64,000 nt of DNA from Agroathelia rolfsii (taxonomy: Eukaryota; Basidiomycota; Agaricomycetes; Amylocorticiales; Amylocorticiaceae), in NCBI GenBank assembly GCA_018343915.1, contig JABRWF010000006.1:3348001-3412000 (forward strand), read 5' to 3'. The notes below the pieces were generated by a model. The model did no database searches, had not been told where the DNA came from, and was given only the letters and a program-made list of their open reading frames with translations. The position numbers and the translations under genes were made by a program. Numbering within the stretch: position 1 is the stretch's first letter; every line of letters starts with the position of its first letter. This document shows positions 36,111-48,355 of this stretch, in pieces.

Positions 36111-37632
36111 CTAGGAGGTTATCATTGATATGATGACCTTTCCGTTTGCCTAGGAAGCAAGCCAAAATTTTAAAAAAGCGTTTCTGAAGAGGCAGCAACA
36201 ACTCACTCTCATTGAAGAGACACGATCATACGCTTTCATAACACCAGTTTTATCAGACGAGTGAACCGAGTCAACCAACATCCTAACATGACCTAAAATA
36301 CGTTTCATTGGTTTTTTCTCGCTAGAGGATCGATAGATGTATCATACCACTTTCGTAAAGCTCAACGACTTTCACAATTTCAGCTTTCTTGATGTATGCG
36401 CTACGGAATTGATAGTGCCGCGGCACCCCACCAGCCCATACTGGCAACCAGAGGTTTGTCATGAGTGACCCAAACTTTTTCATGAATAACGAAAAACTTG
36501 AAAGATCCCCAACGTCAGGAGTAAGGGACCAGAACTGGCCAGAAGGAACGAGAAAGCTTGGGCAAGCCCAGTATAGCGGCTGATCACCAAGGCAGTCAAA
36601 AATTACATCAAATTGTGCCCCAGAATCGATCAATTGCTTCGTGATTGGGGAAGATTTATAGTCCAAGAGCTTTTCGCAGAACTTGAGAATCAAGTAGGAG
36701 CAACGAAGCGAAAAAGACGCACCACATCAGCGCCAAAACTTTTCAATTGTTCGAATTTTGCCGCAGAACAACTGGCGGTAATATGAGCGCCGGCAGCTTT
36801 GGCGACTTGGATCAACATCCAACCGCAGCCGGTGCCACCACCACTAATGAAGATCTTCTGCCCAGGCTGCACACGGGCCCAGATGTGAATAAAAGTGTAG
36901 GCCGTGACACCAATAGCACTCAGCCCAGCGGCCTCCTCAAATGACATCGACTGGGGCTTCTTTACAGCCATTTCGGCCTAATAAAAGTTCAGGAAAATGT
37001 TAGTTTGTGCAAAAAGCAGTAAAAAGCAAAAAAAAAAAAAAAAAAAACACACAAAACACAAGACACAAAACACACAGGTATGAGGATATATTCTGCTAAT
37101 GTGCCCCGCCCACCCGAAACGTGAGAACCCTTGCCCCATATGCGCAGTGTGCCAATGATTTCTGGAGGTTCATTTCAGTGAGAAAACAATTCTGATGGCT
37201 TGAACTTGAATAGAACCAAATACCCTACCCTCTCCCTCTTGAAATTCTGAATGTCCATTTGGGTCTACAACCCAGCCGCTGCATTCTATCTCGGGGACGC
37301 CGGGAAGGCTTTTAACAGGCCACGGAAGGATAGGCATGAGCTTCCATTCATGATTGAGTGCCACGGAATGGACTATGGATAATAACCATTAGCTTCAATA
37401 AGCGACTTCAGGTAGTAGGTCTCAGCAGTATACGCACCCTTAACCAGTATTTCGCCGCCAGAGGGCGTTGGAACCGGGGTATATTGAAGTTCAAGTGCCT
37501 CGGTATATTTGGCTCGTTTTGTCTGAAACCATGCTGCGAATAATCAGATGTATAAGACGGAGTTCTCATAAAGGCTATCACTAGTAAAATCGATTTACTT
37601 CTCTGCACTTGAGGGATGGGTTGTGTGGCCAT
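36111..37632 (-). CDS. Medium-chain dehydrogenase/reductase (quinone-oxidoreductase-like), copy 2
   Basis: Tandem paralogue of the gene at 33902-35359 with identical exon lengths: 37632-37599, 37533-37438, 37372-37229, 37161-37076, 36977-36723, 36669-36348, 36292-36207, 36149-36111; 353 residues. The nucleotide-binding loop reads GGGTGCG at residues 166-172. Substrate-domain and Rossmann-domain motifs are as in copy 1, and no stop or frameshift is present. Both copies share the promoter block described at 35512 and 37774. Intron 4 has a long A/C-rich tract (37028-37074) not present in copy 1. Reduction of an activated C=C bond or quinone is the usual reaction of the group; the actual substrate is unknown. 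Confidence 0.92.
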
Positions 37633-37773
37633 TATTCAAGTTATTTACGTCGAATGTTCGAGTCTAGGTGCAATACTTGTTCACGACGATTGTACCTACA
37701 GTAGGGTATAAATGAGATGATGTGGTACCCGCGCCACGGTAGCCAAATATATCTCATGATTAAATACTACGGC

Positions 37774-37790
37774 GCCGTAAAGACGCGTAG
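37774..37790 (-). promoter_or_regulatory. Conserved 17-base promoter block of MDR copy 2
   Basis: Exact match to the block at 35512-35528, here 142 bp upstream of the copy 2 start codon and in the same orientation. Confidence 0.5.
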
Positions 37791-38774
37791 ACGACCGGCA
37801 GCCAGTTTCTGGGCTATGTGTTACTTGATCATGAGCTGAGTGTGAAGAAGGCTGTGTCACGTACTTACGTTGTCGAAATCACATGTGATCTGTTGAGGCA
37901 CGACTAACGCTATGTGACTAAATAAAGATGGAAGCGACATTTTATATTGGAGATCGGAATCTCTGATATAGGTGGGGAATGCTGTCAACCACTAAACACG
38001 TCGGTGAATGTCTATCCAGTACTGTATGTGACTCATATGACGTTCAATGCGTTGATCTGCTACATTAAAGGGTACAAAGCCTTGTATGAGCCTATGCATC
38101 CAAAATATGAGCCTGAGAATCTCAAGTCCATTTATGCAAAGGCGCTCGTACTTACAACCCTCCTTATGTCTGCACTCTATCAGAAAAGAAGATTCCAGGG
38201 AGAAAAAGAGGGCATTAACAGATTGGTGACCAATCTCTCTGATAAGTCCTTTCACTACAGAACAAGCCTAATAGATTTTCTCGTAGCTCAAGTCTAATTC
38301 AACTAACATCAGATCCGTCCGTTCCTTCATAAATTCATGATTGCTTGATGCTTCATATGGCTTTGCATCATTCTTGTTACTGTACTCGACGCGCTCTCAA
38401 CGTGTCTCAAATCCAGATGTTATACCTATCTTCATGTATATTAAATTAAAATAATTAAATTCGATGCACCATAAACGACGATTACTCAGAAATTCCTTGT
38501 CTGTAGAGGAGCAAACCATAATTTTTTAAGAGCGGTATTACAACTACCATGAGCTTGGGTTTGACGATATCGCAGGATAATTTCATGTCTTCGACCGTAT
38601 CGGGAGGAGGAAATTTCACAACTTGCACAAGTGCTCTAGATATTGCATCAAAGATTACTAGGATCAAACTACTAAAGCAAAAATAAGTAAATTATAAAAC
38701 ACGAGAGGTAGGTAGTAAAAGTACATCATATCCGAGGTCAAGCATTTATTTCCAGTGATGAGGTCTAGCACCAT
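37791..38774. other. Intergenic region upstream of MDR copy 2
   Basis: Outer promoter of copy 2 and the 3' flank of broken copy 3. A plus-strand frame of 116 codons at 37947-38297 begins inside DNA that is duplicated upstream of copy 1, shows no motif and is probably not a gene. Confidence 0.45.
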
Positions 38775-39645
38775 CTAAAAATTAACCATAGATATAATAA
38801 CTTTCCCGTTGGCCCGTGTAGCGTAGAATGAGCACCTAAGTAAATATATATTATGGCTAAGTTACCTCCATAGAAGAAGTTCGATCATATGCTTCGAAGA
38901 CGCCGGTCTTATCCGAATTATGAATAGAGTCAATCAAAACCTGAATGTGACCTAAATAAAAAGAAATAACCATTAGATTCAGTACACATGGCAATCTTAC
39001 AAGCATTTCCTACCGTCTTCATATAAGCGGGCAACTTTGATCATCTCCGTCTTCGTTATTTTCGTACTACGGAACCGATACTCTCGAGGAACACCTCCAG
39101 CCCATACAGGCAACCAATAATTGCAGAGCAAAGATGCAATCTTTCGTGCAGCTTTCCAAACACTAGTAATACCCCCCAAGTCAGGGCTTAATGCCAAATA
39201 GGAGCCTGATGGAATGAGAAAGCCTGGCGAAGATTGATATAGTGATTGATCCCCAATACAGTCACAAACGGCGTCAAACTGAGTATCCAATGCAAGGATT
39301 TGGTCGACTATCGGTAGCGATTTGTAATCTAAGACCTGAGAAACTCTAATTAACTATCATGGTTAAAGAAAAAATCAGACGGAAACCTACTACATCGGCC
39401 CCCAATCTTTTGAGCTGCTCGAACTTGGAAGCAGAGCAGCTGACTGTAACGTGTACGCCGGCGGCCTTCGCAAGCTATGTTAGCATTCATCCACAACCTG
39501 TGCCTCCACCGCTGATGAAGATCTTTTGACCTGGCTGCACATGAGCTATGAGATGCAAAAAAGAGTGGGCCATAACACCCAGCCCACTCAAGCCCACAGC
39601 CTGTTCAAACAGCATTGACTTTGGTTTCTTGATAAGCATATCAGA
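38775..39645 (-). pseudogene. MDR copy 3, 3' half (exons 5-8), broken
   Basis: Exons 5-8 of a third MDR copy, collinear with copies 1 and 2 but more diverged. Exon 6 (39337-39000, approximately) and exon 7 are still open, while exon 5 (39645-39393) has a TGA in place of the conserved Trp after GTGCG and a TAG in place of the following Gln. The final exon still encodes ANGKVIISM but its acceptor AG is not found at the expected position. The 5' half lies at 47800-48355, separated by two nested LTR clusters inserted in intron 4. The stop codons are what C-to-T or G-to-A changes produce. Not expected to make a working enzyme. Confidence 0.85.
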
Positions 39646-40397
39646 CTTGAAGATTCAATTAGCATTGTTACAAGACAATTGTTGTATTATAAATTTATTT
39701 AAGATTTGTCACTATTTTTCTGATTTTTTTCTGATTTTTCTCTATTTTTTTGATATATAATTTGTATATTATATAATCAAAAACATTACATAAGCACCCT
39801 AATAACTAAGCAAGTCATGTAACTAGTTACCATGTGACTGGCCATTATGTGACAACTAGCCATGTGACCTATTATATACACAAAAGTCTAGAATATGAGT
39901 CTAGACTATAACATTATGATAGACTTATTATAATGCAATATTACACCATACTTAGCACCCCTATGCATAGACCATGTACCAGTGCACAGACCAGGTAGAA
40001 TTAGTATATAACCCTGTAGTGCCTCTACCTAAAGACCCTATATTTGTTCTCTTCATCTTTAGATAAGCACAAAGTAGTACTATATATTAAGTAATTACTA
40101 ATATAATAAAACTTCATCTTTAGAGTCCCTATCTTGTCTCTTTCCCCTCTCCTATAAAATTCTCTCTGCTTAGTGCTAGGAGGTTGTAAGCATGCTCCGT
40201 GCTATTTATAGTAGAGACATGCTTAGTGTGGTCTCTGTATACATGTACAAGATAGGTCCAGCCCTTATAGTGACTATTTGTATTTATAATAACACAAAAA
40301 CACATAGTGCCTAGTGTACCTAAGTAAACAAAGGCTTGCCCTGCATTTATCAAGGCTAAGATACTCTGTATATATGTTATGGGTACATCTAGACTCT

Positions 40398-41351
40398 TGT
40401 TACAAGACAATCATTGTACTATAAATTTATTTAAGATTTCTCATTATTTTTCTGATTTTTCTCTGATTTTTCTCTATTTTTTGGTATATAATATGTATAT
40501 TACATAAGCGGACATTACATAAATACTCTGATGACTAAGCAAAGTCATGTGATCAGTCAGCATGTGACTGGCTATCATGTGACCACTAGTCATATGACTT
40601 ATTATGTAAAGAAGGTCTAGAGTATAGGTCTAGAACATGACACCATCATAGACTTACTATGGTGCAATATCGTATCATACTTAGTACCTCTATGCACAGA
40701 CCATATACCAGGTGCACAGACCAGGTAGAATTAGTATATAACCCTATAGTGTCTCTACCTGAAGACCCCAGATTTATTCTCTTTGTCTTTAGATAAGCAC
40801 AGTAGTGCTTTGTATTAAATAGTTAACTAACATAATAAAACTTTGTCTTCAGAGCCTATCTCCCTCCCCTTCCTTCTCAAAATCCTCTCTGCTTTATGCT
40901 AGAAGGTTACAAGTGTGCTTAGTGCTACTTATAGTTAAGGTGTGCTTAGTGCCACCTTTGTGAGCTTGCATAAAACAGGTCCAGCCCATTAGTAGTGACC
41001 ATTTGCAACAGCTATAATACAATACCCCATTGTGCTCAGTGCATGCACCTAACAAAGCTTTACATCTAGTTGGCCAGGGTTAAGATACCTCAACCCCTAT
41101 CTGCATATATAAGAAAACTTGTGTCTTGACTATAGACCTTGCTTGAAAGTCTTGTAGACTTGGAGTAAAGCCTGGTAATAGGAAAGCTTGAGTTTGAGTG
41201 AGAGTAGAGACAGGGCACAAAGAAGTGTATACCCCTGCATCCCAAGTCCTGGGAAGAGTAAAAAAGGCCTTACTGCCTATCCCATACCTTTGAGGGGTTT
41301 CTGTGGACTTTGGTTGAGTTTTGGTGAGAAGAGTCAGGTGTACTCTTAATA
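40398..41351 (+). mobile_element. Solo LTR, family 1 (copy B)
   Basis: 954 bp from TGTTACAAGACA to CTCTTAATA, flanked by ACTCT on both sides (40393-40397 and 41352-41356). Inserted 23 bp inside the family-3 LTR. The final ACA is changed to ATA, a C-to-T change. Confidence 0.9.
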
Positions 41352-41707
41352 ACTCTCCTGATTTTTCTGTATATTCTCATATTTTTCTTATATTTTTACA
41401 ATTTATTCTTGATTTTCTACACTTTATTTATTCTCTACAGATATTTCTGAAGGACAATTGGTCATATAATACTTGGTCACATGACCAGCCATCATAATAC
41501 CCTTATACCAGTGTCTGTTAGTAAGCAGAGTCTAGACCATTCCATTATTAGACTTGGATCAGTCAGTATAATACAATAATCACACTATTATGCTTAGTCA
41601 TCCATTTGTGCTATCTTTAAAACCATTCCTTGTTATTTTGGAAGCTGTGCATAGACCATTGCACAGCCTTTGCCCTAGTATATAAAGACCCTATAACACT
41701 CCCTAAA

Positions 41708-42594
41708 TGTTGAAAGATATACATATTTCAATATATTCAATCTTTCTAAATATTCTAATGAATACTTCAATAAATCAGTTTATATCTCATCTATCACTGT
41801 TATTTATTTCAAGAATTTACAACTATTAGTTGTGGAGATATAAAGCAATTTGTTCATTTACTTTATTCTGAATATTTCCAAAATATATTTATATTTCAAT
41901 ATTCATTTCTTAAAATCATTTAAATATTCATTTTAAATATCTTTTATTTAAACAATTCACTTTACTTACTAATACATGATTGTGATTATAAATCAGCTTA
42001 TAAATCACACAAATAAATTAGTAATCACCTTCAAAGACATTGGTAATATTTGAGATATATTACTAATATCACTTTCCTATTTATTCAAATATTCAATTTG
42101 CTTATAAATACTATACTTAGCTTACAGAGCAGATTTATCAGCATAAACCATATGCTCTTTGCTTACCAAGCAGATTACTTAAGCAAAGACATTGCTTACA
42201 AATCCTTCAGAAATTAGAATATTTTGTAGTATATAAACCCTAGCTAAATCAGCTGTAAAATATAAGTTATTTCACTTGAAAATAGTGAGTTAAATAGTCT
42301 ATAGGACTAGCTCCTAGGGTACTAACTTCCCCCCAGACTTACCAAGTCTACAAGATAAGAAAACAAGCCTTTCCCAAGGGAAAACAAGTAGGTAGTCTCA
42401 AAGGGACACCAGCTACAATTTTATCTTAAGTATAGCAAAGTTACTAATTGCTTCCCACCTAGGAAACCTTGCCTAATCTTAGAAACAAATCCAAGCCTGC
42501 ACTTTTCTTATAAATAAGTGTTTGCTTAATAATAGGTAACTTGTGAGCTAGTATATAGCCACACCATACAATAAAGAACTACAATAGTTCAATA
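41708..42594 (+). mobile_element. Solo LTR, family 2
   Basis: 887 bp from TGTTGAAAGATA to AGTTCAATA, with target duplication CTAAA/CTGAA (41703-41707, 42595-42599), one G/A difference. Inserted in the family-3 LTR. Rich in AATATT and ATTACTAAT; related copies at 48884-63451 (minus) and 55348-56379. Confidence 0.87.
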
Positions 42595-42826
42595 CTGAAG
42601 GCCTTAGCTTTGACTTTTTGCCTTTAGGTAAGTAAGTAACACATATAGTACAATAGCTTACTAATACAAATTTGCCTTCAGGCTTATTGTCCTAGACTAC
42701 ACACCTTCACTAGCCCTTCTAGTATGCTTAGTCAGCCCCTAGGTTGTATAAGGACTAAGTATAATGCTCCTATACCCTATGCATACTCCCCTACCTCCCA
42801 CACTTCTTTCCCTCTTGCCAAGTCCC

Positions 42827-44652
42827 TATCATAACCATAGTTATACCATGCCATAGAAACTATAGCATTTATTCATGTTTAATAAGTATATATTCAGGTT
42901 TACCAAGTATACACCTATAATCTTTTAGTATATACTCAGAATAACTATGGAATTACTCAGGTATTTAATATTATTATTATCAAGCTATAAATCATGGTAT
43001 AGAGGCTATGATACATAGTATCTCACAGTATATTACTTATAAGTTATAGCATATTACAGCAAACCATAGTTTATTATGTGATCATAGCTTAGTTCTAAGT
43101 CTAAGGCTTAGAAGAAGGTATATCATTGTTTCTGCTCCCTTTTACTGTTGTGTTGGTTGTAATATGTCACACGTTATGTCATACAAAAGAGTATAACTTT
43201 ACATTTTCTATCTTCCAGGCACTATTACAGTTACATAGAAACTACAACACATCATGATAATCACTGAAACAATCAAGGAGGATCCTAGGAGTTATATTGG
43301 AGTATTTAGTAAGGATTAGTGTCAAGAGCACACCAGTCTCTTGTCACTAAAACTCAACCAGAGCCTACAAAAACCTCTTTAAGGTGCGAGGTAGCCTGTA
43401 ATGGCTGTTTTACTTCTCCCAAGGCCTGGGAAGCGCAGATATATACTCCTTGTGCCCTGTCTTAACTCTCACTCACTCTGGAGTACGCTAGTCACCAAGC
43501 TTTACTCTAAGTCTGCAAGACTTTCAAGCAAGGTTTACTGTTGTAACACCAGGGGTCTTGTGTATGTCAATAGGGGTGCAGGGTATCTTAACTGCGACAA
43601 GCTTAGAGTAGAGTCTTTGCTTGCTTGGGTGCACTAAGCACTACAATTGTTTGTGTTATTGCAAGTATAAATGGTCACCCAGAGGGCTAGACCTGTCTTA
43701 TATATGCACACAGAGGTAGCACGGAGCACACCTCTACTGTAAGCAGCACTGAGCACGCTCACAACCTCCTAGCATGAAGCCGAGAGGATTTTTTGGGGGA
43801 GGGGAGAGAGATAGGGACTCTGAAAACAAAGTTTTATTATGTTAGTGACTACTTAATACAAAGCACTATCTGTGCTTACCTAAAGACAAAGAGAACAAAT
43901 CTGGGGTCTTCAGGTAGGGGCACTACAGGGTTATATACTAATTCTACCTGGTCTGTGCACGGGGTACATAGTCTGTGCATAGTGGTGCTAAGTATGATGC
44001 AATATTGCACTATAGTGAGTCATTGCTTATATAATGTGTTACATGACTAGTAGTTACATGATGGCCAGTCATATGATGACTGATCACATGACTTGCTTAG
44101 TCATCAAAGTACTTATGTAATGTCTGCTTATGTAATACACGAATTATATACCAAAAAATAGAGAAAAATCAGAGAAAAATCGGAAAAATAATGAAAAATT
44201 CTAAGTAAATTTATAATACAACGAGCGACTCGTAACAATTAGAAGCTAGGGGAGTATAGCAATCTAGAGAACAATAGTATACCATTATATATTTAAATCT
44301 TTAAGGTCTAAGAGATGTTCCCTATCTCATAGACCTCTTTTGTCAATTCTAGTATTATTGTCTCACTATCTAAAGTCCCCCTTAAGTGTCTATCAGCTTT
44401 AAAGAATATTTCCTTGTCTCTATACTGCTTCTACAAGTCCAAGTTATAAGTCACAGTTATTATAGTCACTCTAATTATAGTTCTGTTCTTATAAGTAACC
44501 TTAGGGTTGGAAACCCTAGAGGTGTTACTTCTGGCCCTGGATTAGGCCACATTAATTATTCTTTATTTTTTATAGTATTTTACAGTATATATTATCATAG
44601 TATTTATAGCTAAAATTACAGTATTGCAGGATATTGCTTTAGGCCTATGACA
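42827..44652 (+). mobile_element. Solo LTR, family 4, with nested family-1 LTR
   Basis: Starts TATCATAACC (other copies TGTCACAACC) and ends CCTATGACA, with target duplication GTCCC/GTTCC (42822-42826, 44653-44657). Without its passenger it is 903 bp. Its first two thirds match the two arms of the palindrome at 45538-47254. Confidence 0.83.
43320..44237 (-). mobile_element. Solo LTR, family 1, inverted
   Basis: 918 bp, reverse orientation, flanked by exact ATTAG duplications (43315-43319 and 44238-44242). It is the innermost element of this nest: MDR copy 3, then family 1, family 3, family 4, and this LTR. It is less AT-rich than copy A. Confidence 0.9.
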
Positions 44653-45205
44653 GTTCCTAATAAAATAAGGGTATAAGTATAACTTAAGGGTTGTAGCCCT
44701 TTAAGAATAAACCTCTAGATGTCTCAGAAGTCTAGTATTACATACTATTACTAAGCAAAGTAGAATATGTCATTAGTAAATAGTGGCCCAGTAGAAAGTC
44801 TTGTAGACTCAGAGTACACCAGGAAACTCATTAGCGGTACAGCGTGTGCTTTGTGGTGTAGTAGGTGTAAACACTTCTATTGTTAAGGTAGTCAAGAGTG
44901 CGAGCCTTGACAATATATATCTACATACATAAGAAAGTTAGTATCCCACCTGTAGACCTTGTTTGAAAGTCTAGTAGACTTGGAGTAAAACTTGGTAACA
45001 GCAAAGCTTTCTCTTAAGTGACAGTAGAAACTATGCACAAGGTATGTACATTCTTGTATCCCAGGCCTTAGGAGTTATAAAACAGCCACTATAGGCTACC
45101 TTGTATCTTACAGAGATTAATGTAGGCTCTGGTCAAGTTTTGGTGGCAAGAGGCAGGTATACTCTTGACAAGCATATAGTCTGGCATGAGGATATTTAGG
45201 TATAG

Positions 45206-47789
45206 TGTTATGAGTAGGATATTTTTGTGGATTTTTCTGTTATTTTCTTGTAATATTCAAACTTGTATTTCCTTTGTTATAACATTTTCTTTTATTTTCT
45301 TTATTTTTCCTTATCAAATTACCCTTTAGGGCATGGACTATGGGCAGTGCAGTAGTCACCTGATTGGCCTTTACATATTCCAAGCCACACGTCACAGGAG
45401 TAATTTTAGGGCTATACTATTCCCCTTTACCATTATATACAGCCTAAAAAGTACAACCTTCTTTCTCTGAATGATTCCTAATTTTCACAGGTCTATAACT
45501 ATAAAATGTATCTATAACTATGACTATGACTTGATATTGTCACAACCTCAGTAGTACCATACCATAGATATAATAGCATTTACTTATGTTTACCAAGCAT
45601 ATACCTAGGTTTATTTGGTATAGACTTAAAACAATCATGCAATTACTCAGGTATTTAATATTTATTACATCAAACTACAAATCATGCCATAGACACTGTA
45701 ATACAATATACACTATATTGTATTACCTATAAGTCATAGTATACCATAGTTGAACTATAGTCTATTATTTAGTCATAGCTTAGTTCTAAGCCTTAGGCTT
45801 AGAAAGAGGCATACCATTATTTCCGCTCCCTTTCACTATTGCGCTGGTTGTGACATGTAACGCGTCACGTCACGCAAAAGAGCGTAACTCTGCATTTCCT
45901 ATCTTCAGGCACTATTATAGTTACACAGGAACTACAACACATCATGATAATTACTGGAACAATCAAGGAAGATCCTAGGAGTTATATTGGATTATTTAGT
46001 AAGAGTCAGAGACTAGGAAAGCATACCAATATAGAGAACAATAGTATACTATTATGTATTTAAACCTTTAGGGTCTAAGAGATGTTTCCCATCTCATAGA
46101 CCTCTTTTGTCAATTCTATCATTGTTTTCTCACTGTCTAAAGCCTCCTCCAAGTCCTTGCTAGCCTCAAATAATATTTGCTAAGTGTTTCTATTGTCCTT
46201 ACAAGTCTAAGTAGTATTGGGTGTTAACCCCTTACTATTTAGACTCCTCCTATTATATTCCATTGTGCTAAGACCATAGTTACTATAGCTATTGTATCCC
46301 TAAGTTAGGGATAGTATTAGTCATGCTCCTAAGCATCCATTGTACCACTTCCTTTATATCAAGTCATAGTCACAGTCATAGATACATTTTATAGTTATAG
46401 ACCTGTGATAGATATAAAGGAATTGGTACAATAGATACTTAGGAGCATGACTAAGACTATCCTTGACTTAGGGATACAATAGCTATAGTAACTATAGTCT
46501 TAGCACAATGAAATATAATAGTAGGAGTCTAAATAGTAAGGGGTTGACACCTAATACTACTTAGACTTGTAAGGACAATAGAAATACTTAGCAAATATTA
46601 TTTGAGGCTAGCAAGGACTTGGAGGAGGCTTTAGACAGTAAGGAAATAATGATAGAATTGACGAAAGAGGTCTATGAGATAGGAAACATCTCTTAGACCT
46701 TAAAGGTTTAAATACATAATGGTATACTATTGTTCTCTAGATTGCTGTGCTCTCCTAGCTTCTAACCCTTACTAAATACTCCAATATAACTCCTAGGATC
46801 CTCCTTGATTGTTTTAGTGATTATCATGATATATTATGGTTCCTATGTAACTGTGATAGTGCCTAGAAGATAGAAAATGTAAAGTTATACTCTTTTGTGT
46901 GACATGACGTGTGACATATCACAACCAACACAAGAGTGAAAGGGAGCGGAAACAATGATATACCTTCTTCTAAGCCTTGGACTTAGAACTAAGCTATAAT
47001 CAAATAATAAACTATGGTTTGCTGTAATATGCTATAACTTATAAGTAATATACTGTGAGATGCTATGTATCATAGCCTCTATACCATGATTTATAGCTTG
47101 ATAATAATAATATTAAATACCTGAGTAATTCCATAGTTATTCTGAGTATATGCTGAAAGATTATGGGTGTATACTTGGTAAACCTGAATGTATGCTTATT
47201 AAACATGAATAAATGCTATAGTTTCTATGGCATGGTATAACTATGGTTGTGACACTAATGGTTACTGGTACCATTCTAGAAATAAAATTCTATACAGATG
47301 CTTGGTAGAGTTAGGATGAAAATTCTTCCCCTGCATAGCCTCATTAATACTTCTAAATCCATCTGTATACAGACCAACAAGGCTGTATACAGACCCTCCC
47401 CTAGTAGTATAAAGAAAGCATGTAACTTGTCCTGAAGGCCCTAGCTTTGACCTCTTTACCTTTAGGCAAGTAAACTAAGTTTGTATTTTGTTTAAAGTAG
47501 AATTACTAATAAAATCTTTGCCTTCAGGGTTATATTCTCAGGCCTAGGCCTCCACGTCCTAGCCTCTCCTTCTCTCTCTTTCTCTCTCTTATTCCTCTAT
47601 ATTAGGAGGTGGTGTAAATCCCCTCATAAGTAAATAAGTAGTATATATGTATGAAATATAAGCAGAGCTCCAATTGCATAAGAGCTAAGAAAGTACCTGT
47701 ATACATCCTTAATAGAATAAGGATTGCATAGCTAAGGGAAAACTCTTGTATAGGTACTAGACATAAGGTCAAGGAGTCAATCCTTGACA
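45206..47789 (+). mobile_element. Solo LTR, family 5 (family-3-like), with palindrome inside
   Basis: Starts TGTTATGAGTAGG and ends AATCCTTGACA, with target duplication TATAG/TACAG (45201-45205, 47790-47794). Outside the 1.7 kb palindrome it is about 867 bp and its 3' half (47440-47540) resembles family 3 (CCCTAGCTTTGACC...CCTTTAGGCAAGTAA). It is inserted 30 bp from family-1 copy A in the same broken MDR gene. Confidence 0.8.
45538..47254. repeat. 1.7 kb palindrome made of two inverted family-4 arms
   Basis: The left arm 45538-46360 (starting TGTCACAACC) and the right arm 46411-47254 (ending GGTTGTGACA) are inverted copies of each other over about 820-840 bp, differing mostly by C/T and G/A changes. 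A 50 bp spacer (46361-46410) separates them. An inverted copy of the spacer lies just left of the left arm (45487-45532). No matching target duplication was found at the outer edges, so it is not a simple single insertion. Confidence 0.85.
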
Positions 47790-47799
47790 TACAGTACTA

Positions 47800-48355
47800 A
47801 CCGGAATAAGTATATATTCTACTAATATACCTCTGCCACTGCTAAAGTGCAATTTTTTGTCTATCAGGGGTAGAATTCTAATTACCTCTATAGCAATGTA
47901 TTTCAGTATTATTTGAATACCAGAGAATTTTATGAAATATAGTTACCATCTCCCTTTTAAAACTCTAAGATACCATTGGTATCTATAACCTAACTACTGC
48001 ATTCAGTACTAGAAATAGCAAGTAAAGTTATAAGTGGCTATGAAATCCAAGGCCACATCTTCTATTCATGATTTAGTGTGATGGAATGGACTATACAGGG
48101 TTTATTTTTAGAATCTAAAAAAGAGAGTAGTACAGTGGCATACCTTTTATAAGTACATTCTTGGGTAATGGCAGTAGAACTAGAATATATTTAAGTTCAA
48201 GTACCTTGGTATATCTAGCATACTTGTTTTGATACCAAGCTTCAAAAATAAGAAAGTAAATAGTTATAAGCAATATCAGTAGAGAGCAAAATACTCAGGC
48301 TATACTCACCTTTTTATATCTAAGGGATTTGGATTAGGAATTTGAAGCCTGAAGA
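47800..48355 (-). pseudogene. MDR copy 3, 5' half (exons 1-4), broken
   Basis: Degenerate exons 4 to 1 of MDR copy 3. Exon 4 near 47800-47880 still reads like KLHFSSGRGILVEYILI; exon 3 near 47950-48090 aligns with the NHEWK segment; exon 2 near 48145-48240 reads AWYQNKYARYTKVLELKY. Exon 1 near 48310-48355 has lost a recognisable start codon. Short MDR-derived remnants also survive at 45176-45200, between the two LTR insertions. Together with 38775-39645 this is one gene spread over 9.6 kb. Confidence 0.8.

Larger units (their letters stand above)
40375..44912 (+). mobile_element. Solo LTR, family 3, nested in family-1 copy A
   Basis: Starts TGTTATGGGTACA and ends GAGCCTTGACA, with target duplication ATATA (40370-40374 and 44913-44917). 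Removing its three passengers (40398-41351, 41708-42594, 42827-44652, each with one 5 bp duplication) leaves 856 bp, exactly the length of the other family-3 copy at 56791-57646. That agreement confirms the reading of the nest. Confidence 0.9.
39666..45170 (+). mobile_element. Solo LTR, family 1 (copy A), split by nested insertions
   Basis: Family-1 LTR starting TGTTACAAGACA and ending CTCTTGACA, flanked by AGCAT on both sides (39661-39665 and 45171-45175). The LTR itself is 39666-40374 plus 44918-45170 (962 bp); the rest is a nested family-3 LTR and its own passengers. It sits in intron 4 of MDR copy 3. Its U3 includes repeats of TTTTTCTGATTTTTC and several CATGTGAC motifs, shared with the other family-1 copies at 40398, 43320, 61833 and 63915. 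Confidence 0.9.

Noticed and set aside
37947..38297. Plus-strand 116-codon frame upstream of MDR copy 2
   Set aside because: It overlaps duplicated promoter DNA, shows no motif and the matching region upstream of copy 1 does not keep the frame.
45538..47254. The palindrome as a foldback DNA transposon with long terminal inverted repeats
   Set aside because: No target duplication at the edges (GATAT versus CTAAT), and the arms match a family-4 LTR known from a single-orientation insertion at 42827-44652, so rearranged LTRs are the simpler reading.
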